7,911 bases of DNA from JBEKLJ01 sp050010255 (GTDB lineage Bacteria; Acidobacteriota; Terriglobia; Bryobacterales; Bryobacteraceae). Location: contig JBEKLJ010000165.1 in NCBI GenBank assembly GCA_050010255.1, positions 1 to 7,911 on the forward strand. The letters run 5' to 3'. The notes under the pieces are model-generated. The model saw nothing but the letters and a program-made list of their open reading frames with translations, did no database searches and was not told where the DNA came from. Every line of letters starts with the position of its first letter. Within the stretch, counting starts at the first letter, position 1. Below are positions 1 to 4,942 of this stretch, piece after piece. The translations under genes and the position numbers were made by a program.

Positions 1-192
1 CCCACGAGCGAGCACCCGCTGCTCGCGCTGGTGTTTCCGAGGATCTTCTACCTGCGCGGCGCGCTGGCCGAGAAGCAGGGCCGGCTTGAGGCGGCCAGGC
101 GCAACTACCGGTTGTTCCTTCAGTATTCGGGCGACCTGCCGGTGATCTTCGGCGAGGCCCAGCGCGCCCGGGCGGCGCTGGCAGGGCGGTAG
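1..192 (+). CDS. C-terminal end of a TPR-like protein (5' truncated by window edge)
   Basis: The frame is open from the first base to a TAG at 190-192 and gives 63 residues. The stretch LRGALAEKQGRLEAARRNYR is an amphipathic helix-turn-helix with the spacing of a tetratricopeptide repeat. It is followed by a short helix rich in Ala and Arg (EAQRARAALAGR). This kind of ending (a last TPR, then LFLQYSGDLP, then a closing helix) is common at the C terminus of acidobacterial serine/threonine kinases and adenylate-cyclase-like regulators with TPR tails. No catalytic domain lies in the window, so the function of the whole protein cannot be stated. The gene converges on the hypothetical gene at 241-651 with 48 nt between their stops. 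That this is a real coding end is fairly sure; the TPR assignment is moderate. Confidence 0.7.
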   Translation, partial: PTSEHPLLALVFPRIFYLRGALAEKQGRLEAARRNYRLFLQYSGDLPVIFGEAQRARAALAGR

Positions 193-200
193 CGTGGATT

Positions 201-232
201 TCTCACCGCGACCGTAGCGAGGCGCGATGAGA
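201..232. terminator. Inverted repeat between convergent stops, possible bidirectional terminator
   Basis: TCTCACCGCG (201-210) and CGCGATGAGA (223-232) are complementary at nine of ten positions, with a 12-nt loop. The single mismatch is C-A when read on the plus strand and a G-U wobble on the minus strand. It fills most of the 48-nt gap between two convergent genes, where a shared terminator is expected. There is no T-tract, so it is not a classical intrinsic terminator. Confidence 0.3.
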
Positions 233-240
233 GACGCGGG

Positions 241-651
241 TCAGGGTCCGTCGCGGCCCTCCAGGCGGTCGTAGAGGTGCAGATCGTTGGTAGTGCCGAG
301 GGCGGTGTTGTACAGGCTCTCCAAACCGAGCGCCTGTTTGAGGTCTTCCTCGAAAGCGTGCAGGGTCTGGAGCTGGCTGGCCAGGGCGGGCGTTTCTAGC
401 CGGTCGCCCGTGCGCCAGAACTTCTGAAAGCCGGCGTCGACCAGGACCGCGATATCCCCACCGATGATCCAACCGGCGCGCTCGATGCGAGGGGGCTGGC
501 CGGGGCGGTCTGTGATCGTCGCGGCGCAGTTCATCTTGCTCACCCTGACGCGCCCGCCGGCCTGGCGGTCGGCCGAAAACCCAGCCTGGCGCAGAGCCTC
601 AAGGCGTTCTTCGAGGGTGGGCTGCGGAAGCTTGGTGCGGCGGAAGAACAT
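241..651 (-). CDS. Conserved hypothetical protein, 136 aa
   Basis: I do not recognise a named family. The protein is soluble, with no signal peptide or membrane segment. It begins MFFRRTKLPQPTLEERLEALRQAGF, a basic N terminus and a helix. A basic, probably beta-rich segment follows (GGRVRVSKMNCAATI), then a hydrophobic strand region (GWIIGGDIAVLVDAGFQKFW), then a helical C terminus (HAFEEDLKQALGLESLYNTALGTTNDLHLYDRLEGRD). The motif GTTNDLHLYDRLEGRD and the pattern AGWIIGGDIAVLVDAGFQKFW look like those of a small conserved protein I associate with Acidobacteriota; this is from memory and untested. The ATG at 651 has only a weak upstream purine run. The reading frame is clean and codon use matches its neighbours. 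It stands alone on the minus strand, convergent with the TPR-like gene and divergent from the SnoaL-like gene. Confidence 0.75.
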   Translation of the reverse strand: MFFRRTKLPQPTLEERLEALRQAGFSADRQAGGRVRVSKMNCAATITDRPGQPPRIERAGWIIGGDIAVLVDAGFQKFWRTGDRLETPALASQLQTLHAFEEDLKQALGLESLYNTALGTTNDLHLYDRLEGRDGP

Positions 652-945
652 GGCGCTGACTTCATTTCAGCACAGATCCGCGGGGCCGCAAGGTATACTG
701 TGCCGTGCGAGGGATTCTCAGCCCCTCGACCGGCTGTGGATGCCCGTTTCCGGCGAGACCCGAAGGATTACACGAGGTGAGCGGTCGGCCCAGAACTGCG
801 AGGGCAGTTGTTGGAGAAGGCATGAGTCGCCGCGAACAAAGCGGTTGCGGCTCCGGTCTGCCGCCGCCGGTTTCGTCTTGGGCCGACCAGGACCGGTCTT
901 ATCCAGGTCAGCCAAAACGGAAGTTCGGCGGAAAAGGGGGGAGAC
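652..945. other. About 290-nt region without a convincing gene, upstream of the SnoaL-like gene
   Basis: No convincing gene was found here. A TATACT at 694-699 resembles a -10 box on the plus strand, but no good -35 sits at the right distance. A small hairpin is formed by AACTGC (794-799) and GCAGTT (804-809), with CCA/TGG extending it across a bulge. It is followed by GGAGAAGG and an ATG at 822 that opens a short frame to 995. That frame is rich in Gly, Arg and Ser and overlaps the start of the SnoaL-like gene out of frame, so it is not called as a gene. No sequence matching an attC core (GTTRRRY) with a partner was found here, so the left boundary of a cassette cannot be placed. Confidence 0.5.
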
Positions 946-1377
946 ATGGACGCGAGTGCCGAGGTGAGCGAGAGGGCGATTCGGCAGTGCGTTGAACTAT
1001 ACAACCGGCGCACGGTGGAATGGGTCGATAGCTGCTACGCGGTGGACGCCGAATGGACCGAGCTGCCTACGCTGGCCACGCCACGCGGCCGAGGAGGCAA
1101 GCGTGCCGTGTTGCGCGCTGCGGCAGAGAGAGCGCTCGCTTTCTTCCCCGACCGCCAAATGAAGATTCGAAACCTCGTGGCGCAGGGGCAGCAGGTAGTG
1201 TTGGAGCTGGAGTGGTCCGGTACAGCGGCGGCAGCGGTGGGAAGTGTCAAGCCCGGCACCACAGTTCGCCTGCGAATCGCTTCCTTCTTCACGGTCGTCG
1301 ACGGCCTCATTACGAAGCACACGGACTACTGCGTCCCCGACGGTGGGGAGTGGCAAAGCCGCCCAACAAGCGGATGA
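946..1377 (+). CDS. SnoaL-like / nuclear transport factor 2-fold protein
   Basis: The 143-residue protein matches the small SnoaL-like/ester-cyclase branch of the NTF2 superfamily: an alpha+beta barrel enclosing a small-molecule pocket, which family members use for polyketide cyclisation, isomerisation or simply binding. Family signs in order are an N-terminal helix with VELYNRRTVEWVDSCYAVDAEW (about 16-37), a basic GxGGK turn near 49-52, FFPDRQMKIRNLVAQGQQVVLELEWSG (about 66-92), and the closing strands RLRIASFFTVVDGLITKHTDYCVP (about 108-131). Length is normal for the family. The ATG at 946 has a purine-rich Shine-Dalgarno (GGGGGGAG ending at 943). The stop TGA at 1375-1377 lies inside the left arm of the attC site, which is typical of integron cassette genes. 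The substrate is unknown; the fold assignment is good. Confidence 0.8.
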   Translation: MDASAEVSERAIRQCVELYNRRTVEWVDSCYAVDAEWTELPTLATPRGRGGKRAVLRAAAERALAFFPDRQMKIRNLVAQGQQVVLELEWSGTAAAAVGSVKPGTTVRLRIASFFTVVDGLITKHTDYCVPDGGEWQSRPTSG

Positions 1378-1434
1378 AGCTGACGAAGCCGGCGCAAGCG
1401 ATGGAGCCTCGCAGCTTATCCGCGCTGTTAGGCG
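1360..1434 (+). mobile_element. attC: Integron attC recombination site (lone or relic)
   Basis: The outer boxes fit the attC consensus. R'' is GCCCAAC at 1361-1367 (RYYYAAC) and R' is GTTAGGC at 1427-1433 (GTTRRRY), so the expected crossover is between G1427 and T1428. The arms are imperfectly self-complementary. CGCCCAACA (1360-1368) faces TGTTAGGCG (1426-1434) with one mismatch. After a short unpaired spacer CGGAT (1371-1375) faces ATCCG (1418-1422), AAGCTG (1377-1382) faces CAGCTT (1412-1417), and CGAAGC (1384-1389) faces GCCTCG (1406-1411) with one mismatch. G1376 and A1383 are unpaired on the left arm only, at the places where attC sites carry extrahelical bases that set strand choice. 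The terminal loop is 1390-1405. Translated, the left arm reads PNKRMKLT, a string I remember at the ends of many environmental proteins. The site lies between two short genes. No intI or attI is in the window. Confidence 0.82.
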
Positions 1435-1447
1435 CAGGAGGTGCGTC

Positions 1448-1672
1448 ATGGAATCTTGGTTCGTTTCTGGTGTCTTCTACGGCATTATCGGCGGGGTGGT
1501 GGTCTTGATCGTTGGGCTGGCCATGCCCCGTCGCAAATGCCCGGACTGCGGTGAGCTGTTCCCTCGCTTGCGCAAGCCGGCCAACCGCAGGCAGGCGCTC
1601 TGGGGTGGCGGCACGTGCGCCAGGTGTGGGTGTGAAGTAGACCGGCGCGGGCGCAAGATCGAGAGTCGGTAG
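1448..1672 (+). CDS. Small membrane-anchored zinc-ribbon protein, 74 aa
   Basis: The ATG at 1448 is preceded at six bases by a perfect AGGAGG (1436-1441), which fixes this start against longer readings of the same frame through the attC site. Residues 5-26 (FVSGVFYGIIGGVVVLIVGLAM) form one hydrophobic transmembrane helix, followed by PRRK, a positive stop consistent with the C-terminal part in the cytoplasm. The tail carries CPDC (C31, C34) and CARCGC (C57, C60, C62), a zinc-ribbon arrangement, with the segment RKPANRRQALWGGGTC between them. Similar small TM-plus-ribbon proteins are familiar as hypothetical genes in environmental genomes, but I know no assigned function. The start lies 20 nt after the attC crossover, the layout of a cassette gene following its recombination site. 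No attC follows its stop. Confidence 0.78.
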   Translation: MESWFVSGVFYGIIGGVVVLIVGLAMPRRKCPDCGELFPRLRKPANRRQALWGGGTCARCGCEVDRRGRKIESR

Positions 1673-1736
1673 CCAGCGCGCGAAAGCGGGCGGGCTGCAA
1701 CGGCCGCCGGGGAGACGCCGGATGTAGAATGGAGCC

Positions 1737-1961
1737 ATGAGCCTCGAGGAACTCGAATCCGAAGCTCTCAAGCTGGACCCGAAGTCTCGCGGGAGACTGG
1801 CCGAGAAACTCCTGGGCAGTCTCGACGAGTTGTCCGAGGAGGAGCGCGCTCAGTTGTGGGCCGAGGAAGCCCTGCGGCGGGATGCTCAGATGGATGTCGG
1901 CTTGGACTCCGGGCGCCCTGCCGCCGACGTGTTGCGTGAAGCTTGGTCCGCGATCAAGTGA
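1737..1961 (+). CDS. Type II antitoxin, addiction-module component (Unstab_antitox-like)
   Basis: The 74-residue acidic, helical protein has the look of the TIGR02574/PF09720 addiction-module family. It has an N-terminal helix EELESEALKLDPKSRGRLAEKLLGSLDE (about 3-31), a linker rich in Ser and Glu with LWAEEALRRDAQMDVG (about 41-56), and a C-terminal GRPAADVLREAWSAIK that in this family wraps the toxin. The ATG at 1737 follows GGAG at 1731-1734. The stop TGA (1959-1961) overlaps the GTG start of the toxin frame by GTGA, so the two are translationally coupled as in most such pairs. It would neutralise the RelE/ParE-like partner and probably autoregulate the operon. No clear operator is visible in the 64 nt upstream. 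The reading frame is intact, unlike its partner. Confidence 0.82.
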   Translation: MSLEELESEALKLDPKSRGRLAEKLLGSLDELSEEERAQLWAEEALRRDAQMDVGLDSGRPAADVLREAWSAIK

Positions 1962-2261
1962 CCGGAAGAGTCAGCTTTCACGGGATGGCCGAGCGGGAAC
2001 TGAAAGAAGCTGCCGAGTACTACGAATCGGAAAGCTCAGGACTCGGAGCCGCATTTCTGAACGAGATTCAGCGGTGCATTCAGGCCATTCTCGACTATCC
2101 GGAAGCAGCGCCTGTTCTCTTGGGGCCCGTGCGGCGGCGGATGCGCTAAAGCGCGGCGCTTTCCCTACGCGGTGCTGTATTCGATCAGACCGGAAGGGAT
2201 ACGCGTGCTGGCCGTGATGAACCTGAAGCGACGTCCTAGCTACTGGGCGGGTCGCGAGTAG
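1958..2261 (+). pseudogene. RelE/ParE-family toxin, broken by a frameshift
   Basis: The GTG at 1958 overlaps the antitoxin stop and is preferred over an upstream TTG at 1943. The first 63 residues (VSFHGMAERELKEAAEYYE, then LNEIQRCIQAILDYPEAAPVLLGPVRRRMR) match the N-terminal and middle part of RelE/ParE toxins. A TAA at 2147-2149 ends that frame. The missing C terminus follows immediately in the +1 frame: RRFPYAVLYSIRPEGIRVLAV and MNLKRRPSYWAGRE up to a TAG at 2259-2261. RRFPYAVLY and the final RRP-YW are the family's usual C-terminal core. Joined, the two parts make about 97-100 residues, the normal length. The break lies in CGCTAAAGCG (2144-2153), itself a perfect inverted repeat. A real mutation, a sequencing or assembly error, or recoding are all possible. 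As read, the toxin lacks its conserved C-terminal residues and should be inactive. Confidence 0.8.
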
Positions 2262-2265
2262 ACCC

Positions 2266-2382
2266 GAGAGCCGGCAGCCTCGGTCCGGCATGTTCGTGGC
2301 CGCGTGGAGGCGGGCGACGGGCGACGCCGGTACACTCAGGCCGCGCGATGCCTGCGGCCGCGGCAACCCCTGGCCGGCTCTC
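2266..2382. repeat. Widely spaced perfect 10-bp inverted repeat between convergent genes
   Basis: GAGAGCCGGC at 2266-2275 and its exact complement GCCGGCTCTC at 2373-2382 bracket about 97 nt with no gene, between the end of the broken toxin and the end of the minus-strand AhpD-like gene. The right copy includes the last bases of that gene's stop codon. It could be a long-range transcript hairpin, the ends of a small inserted element, or chance in GC-rich DNA. The interval holds only further GC-rich sequence, including a GCGGCCGC-type palindrome. Confidence 0.3.
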
Positions 2383-2764
2383 AGCCTTGCGGCGGTTTGG
2401 CGGCGCGGTCGGGCCAGACCGTGTCCATCACGTCGAGGGCGAAGCGGGCTGACACGGTGGCCAAGCCGCCGGCCATCTCAATGGCCACCTCGACAGCCTC
2501 CAGCACCTCCTCGAACGTGGCGCCCGCCGCAGCCGCATGTTCGATGTGCCACTGCATGCAGGACTCGCAGTTGCCGACGACCGAAATGCCGACGGCGATG
2601 AGCTCCTTGTGTTTCTTCGGTAGCGCCCCGTCGCTGAAGGCGGCTTGCTCCATCTGGAGAAACGCGGCGTAAACCTTCGATTTCAGAGCGAGCATTCGGG
2701 CGTGCGTGGCCTTTCTCTTGAGCGTGATCTCTCGAAGCTTGTCCATGGGACTTGATTGTTGCAT
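2381..2764 (-). CDS. Carboxymuconolactone decarboxylase family protein (AhpD-like)
   Basis: The 127-residue all-helical protein carries the AhpD-like signature: KKHKELIAVGISVVGNCESCMQWHIEHAAAAGATFEEVLEAVEVA, with the redox pair C66 and C69, H73 four residues after the second cysteine, and a conserved upstream Glu (E54). In AhpD these residues act as a CxxC/His relay that reduces peroxiredoxin partners; in true carboxymuconolactone decarboxylases the chemistry differs. With CxxC present, a peroxidase- or disulfide-linked role in the cytoplasm is more likely, but the substrate is unknown. Length is normal for a single-domain member. The start is uncertain: the ATG at 2764 gives MQQSSP ahead of a second ATG at 2746 (MDKLREITLKRK), and neither has a clear Shine-Dalgarno. 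It lies alone downstream of the kinase genes, separated from them by a palindromic repeat. Confidence 0.85.
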   Translation of the reverse strand: MQQSSPMDKLREITLKRKATHARMLALKSKVYAAFLQMEQAAFSDGALPKKHKELIAVGISVVGNCESCMQWHIEHAAAAGATFEEVLEAVEVAIEMAGGLATVSARFALDVMDTVWPDRAAKPPQG

Positions 2765-2860
2765 AGGGGCCGGACTATCGGTTCTGGCGGCGCCAACCCG
2801 GCTGTTTCACCAGCAATCTGCTGCGGCGGGCGAAAGCAGCCCGTGGCACGGGTGGGCGGT

Positions 2861-2960
2861 CACAAAAACCGGGGACAGACAGCCACTTTTCGCTTGCGCG
2901 AGTCCATTGTCTTCAGCGAGTTCGGAGCGCGAAAAGTGGTGTCTGGCCCCGGTTTTTGTG
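2861..2960. repeat. REP/RAYT-type palindromic element, copy 1
   Basis: The left arm at 2861-2893 begins CACAAAAACCGGGGACAGAC and ends CCACTTTTCGC. The right arm at 2929-2960 begins GCGAAAAGTGG and ends CTGGCCCCGGTTTTTGTG. Folded, the arms pair almost completely over 32 bp, with one A-G mismatch (A2875) and one bulged base, around a 35-nt loop. It fills the gap between the start of the AhpD-like gene and the end of the glycerate kinase gene. The outer sequence recurs in the element at 5705-5772 with the mismatch in the same place. This is the build of mobile hairpins moved by REP-associated (Y1, IS200-like) transposases, but no such transposase is in the window. The hairpin may also stop or protect transcripts. 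Confidence 0.7.
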
Positions 2961-3004
2961 AGGGCGCTGACCGCGCGGGCGCCAGCCCCGCGGGGCTTGG
3001 CCCG

Positions 3005-4342
3005 CTACCGTCCCCGGAGCCGTGCCTTGCCCACCAGGATCAGGCGCAGGTCCATGACGTTGGTGCCGGTGGGGCCAGTTTTGAGGAGGTCGCCGAGCGG
3101 CTCGAAGAAGCGGTAGGAATCGTTGTTGGCGAGGTATGCGGGGGCCTCCAAGCCGAGCTCCGCCGCGCGGGCGACGGTGCGGGCATCGGCGATGGCGCCG
3201 GCGGCGTCGGTGGGGCCATCGATTCCATCCGTGCCGGCGCTGAGGACGACGACATCGCCAGCACCGGCCAGCTCGATCGCGGCGGCCAGCACAAACTCCT
3301 GGTTGCGTCCTCCGAGTCCCTTACCGCGCAGAGTCACCGTGGTCTCGCCGCCGGAGATGATGGCGACCGGCGGCCTGGCGGGCCGGCCGGAGGCGAGGAT
3401 CTCGCGGGCGATGGCGGCATGGACGCCGGCCACGTCGCGGGTTTCTCCCTGGATGGAAGAGGAAAGCACGAGCGGCCGGTAGCCCCGCTCGCGCGCGGCC
3501 TGCGCGGCCGCCGTGAGGGCCAGGCGGTTGCTGCCCACCACCAGGTTGCGGACGCGCGCAAAGACGGGGTCGCCAGCCTTCGGCGTCTCCTCGATCTCGC
3601 CGCGGACGCCGGCCTCGATGCGCTCGCGCACGCCCGGCGGCACGCGGTCGAAGATGCCGTAGCGCTCGAGGACTGCCCGGGCATCGCCGAAGGTCGAGTC
3701 ATCCGGCGCGGTGGGGCCGGAGCCGATGACGTCGAGGTTGTCGCCGACCACGTCGGAAAGCAGCAGCGAAAGCACGGTGGCCGGATAGGCCAGCCGCGCC
3801 AGTTGCCCGCCCTTGAGGGAGGAAATGTGCTTCCGCACCGCGTTGATCTCGCGGATGTTGGTGCCGCAGGCGAGCAGCAGGCTGGTGACGGCCTGCTTTT
3901 CCTGGAGCGTGACCGGGGGCGCGGGCGCTGGCAGCAGCGCGGACGCTCCGCCCGAGATGAGGCAAATGACCAGGTCCCGCTCCCGGGCGGCGCGCGCGAT
4001 AGCGGCGATGTTCTCGGCGCCGCGGACGCCCGCCTCGTCCGGCAGCGGGTGGCCGCACTCGCACAGGCGGACGCGCCGAAGCTTGGCAGTCGACCCGCGC
4101 GGGACGTTGACGAGGCCGCCGGTGAGGCGCCGGCCCAGCAGCCGCTCGACGGAGGCCGCCATGGCCGCGCTGGCTTTCCCCGCGCCGAGGACGAAGATGC
4201 GCTCGAAGGATCCCAGAGGGTAGCGGCGGCCGGCGGCGACGAGGACGCCACCCGAAACGCGGAGATGCCGCAGGACCGCCTGCGCGGGGTCGGCCGCCCG
4301 GAGCGCCGCGCGGAAGATGGCCAGCGCGTCTGGGCGTGACAT
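3005..4342 (-). CDS. Glycerate kinase, DUF4147/MOFRL type
   Basis: The 445-residue protein is a class II glycerate kinase (GckA/TtuD-like), which phosphorylates D-glycerate with ATP, usually to 2-phosphoglycerate, feeding glyoxylate, serine or tartronate carbon into glycolysis. The N-terminal DUF4147 domain shows VLGAGKAS (51-58), LISGGASALL (128-137), NAVRKHISSLKGG (167-179) and SDVVGDNLDVIGSGPTAPDD (196-215). The C-terminal MOFRL domain shows SGGETTVT (330-337), GLGGRNQE (342-349), SAGTDGIDGPTDAAGA (368-383) and TGPTGTNVMDLRL (422-434). All motifs are intact and the length is normal. The ATG at 4342 is chosen because it starts the conserved part and lies 5 nt after the shikimate kinase stop; a longer reading from 4438 would overlap that gene by about 90 nt with non-homologous sequence. 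It is probably co-transcribed with shikimate kinase. Confidence 0.93.
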   Translation of the reverse strand: MSRPDALAIFRAALRAADPAQAVLRHLRVSGGVLVAAGRRYPLGSFERIFVLGAGKASAAMAASVERLLGRRLTGGLVNVPRGSTAKLRRVRLCECGHPLPDEAGVRGAENIAAIARAARERDLVICLISGGASALLPAPAPPVTLQEKQAVTSLLLACGTNIREINAVRKHISSLKGGQLARLAYPATVLSLLLSDVVGDNLDVIGSGPTAPDDSTFGDARAVLERYGIFDRVPPGVRERIEAGVRGEIEETPKAGDPVFARVRNLVVGSNRLALTAAAQAARERGYRPLVLSSSIQGETRDVAGVHAAIAREILASGRPARPPVAIISGGETTVTLRGKGLGGRNQEFVLAAAIELAGAGDVVVLSAGTDGIDGPTDAAGAIADARTVARAAELGLEAPAYLANNDSYRFFEPLGDLLKTGPTGTNVMDLRLILVGKARLRGR

Positions 4343-4347
4343 GGGCC

Positions 4348-4875
4348 TCAGAACAGGGGCAGGCGGCAGATGGCGTCCACGGCGGCCTGGGGGTCGTCGG
4401 AAGCGATCTCGACGCGGTAGTCGGCCCGCTCGTAGCACAGGCGGCGGGCCTGGTAGAGCTCGGCGAACCGTTCCGGATCGCGCGCCAGCGGACGGTGGGT
4501 TGAGGTCTCGACCCGCTGGCGTGCTAGCTCCAGCGGGCAGTCCAGCCAGACCGTGATGCCGTGGTCCTCGAGCAGCGCGCAGTTCTCGGGCCGCGAAAAC
4601 GCGCCGCCTCCCAGGGCGATCACAGTGGGGCGCCCGGCCCGCACCAGCATCACCCGGCGGCGGATGGCCTCGGTCTCAAGCCGCCGGAAACGCTCCTCGC
4701 CGTGGTTGTCGAAGATCTCGGGAATGGACTGGCTCTGCTGGGCCTCGATCTCCTCGTCCAGGTCCGCGAACTCCCAGCCCAGCCGCTCGGCGAGCAGGCG
4801 GCCGATGGTGGACTTGCCGCTGCCCATGAAGCCGATCAGGAAGATGCCGGGCGTCCGAACCAGCTTGAGAATCAT
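4348..4875 (-). CDS. aroK: Shikimate kinase
   Basis: The 175-residue protein phosphorylates shikimate at its 3-hydroxyl with ATP, the fifth step of the chorismate pathway to aromatic amino acids. Visible residues are the Walker A loop GFMGSGKST (15-23), shikimate-binding D38 and D40 in FADLDEEIE, R64 in RFRRLE, the Walker B-like GGG at 89-91 in ALGGGAF, the lid arginine R128 in HRPLARDP, and the YQARRLCYERADY segment (141-153) with the adenine-side arginine. Nothing essential is missing and length is typical. The ATG at 4875 is chosen because family homology begins a few residues after it; the frame runs back to 5001 but that part has no family character and would overlap the divergent HAD gene. 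The Shine-Dalgarno is weak. It is followed at 5 nt by glycerate kinase. Confidence 0.95.
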   Translation of the reverse strand: MILKLVRTPGIFLIGFMGSGKSTIGRLLAERLGWEFADLDEEIEAQQSQSIPEIFDNHGEERFRRLETEAIRRRVMLVRAGRPTVIALGGGAFSRPENCALLEDHGITVWLDCPLELARQRVETSTHRPLARDPERFAELYQARRLCYERADYRVEIASDDPQAAVDAICRLPLF

Positions 4876-4942
4876 GGCGCTCAGGGCGCGGCCCGGCCGT
4901 TCGGCGACGGGCCGCGCGGGGAAGCAATAATAGTAGCACGCG
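4876..4942. promoter_or_regulatory. Divergent intergenic region with GC-rich hairpin (4886-4917) and AT-rich promoter-like patch
   Basis: These 67 nt separate the starts of shikimate kinase (minus) and the HAD phosphatase (plus), so they should hold at least one promoter, perhaps two. GCGCGGCCCG (4886-4895) and CGGGCCGCGC (4908-4917) are perfectly complementary. The loop between them contains a nested GCCG-TT-CGGC, so the whole 32 nt folds into a nearly continuous hairpin with a two-base GA bulge. The only AT-rich patch, AATAATAGTA at 4927-4936, is the best candidate for a -10 box on either strand; no confident -35 is seen. The hairpin would lie in the 5' leader of the shikimate kinase transcript, or could act as an operator. 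The HAD start has no close Shine-Dalgarno, so a leaderless or very short-leader transcript is possible. Confidence 0.45.

Noticed and set aside
991..997. GTTGAAC, a match to the attC core GTTRRRY
   Set aside because: It lies inside the SnoaL-like coding sequence with no partner RYYYAAC box or stem at a usable distance.
1053..1508. Plus-strand frame ending in PNKRMKLTKPAQAMEPRS
   Set aside because: It is an out-of-frame reading through the SnoaL-like gene and the attC site; the NKRMKLT string is translated recombination-site DNA, not a protein motif.
2840..2852. CCCGTGGCACGGG palindrome as an operator
   Set aside because: It is a short GC-rich dyad with no placed promoter, and such dyads are frequent by chance at this base composition. 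It may merely be debris next to the larger repeat.
2756..4339. A 527-codon open frame on the plus strand
   Set aside because: It is antisense to the glycerate kinase gene, whose motifs are all intact. The translated product is low-complexity Gly, Ala, Arg and Asp as expected from the complement of a GC-rich gene.
4343..4438. N-terminal extension of glycerate kinase starting at 4438
   Set aside because: The added residues are Arg/Pro-rich shadow of the end of shikimate kinase; the start at 4342 gives normal operon spacing.
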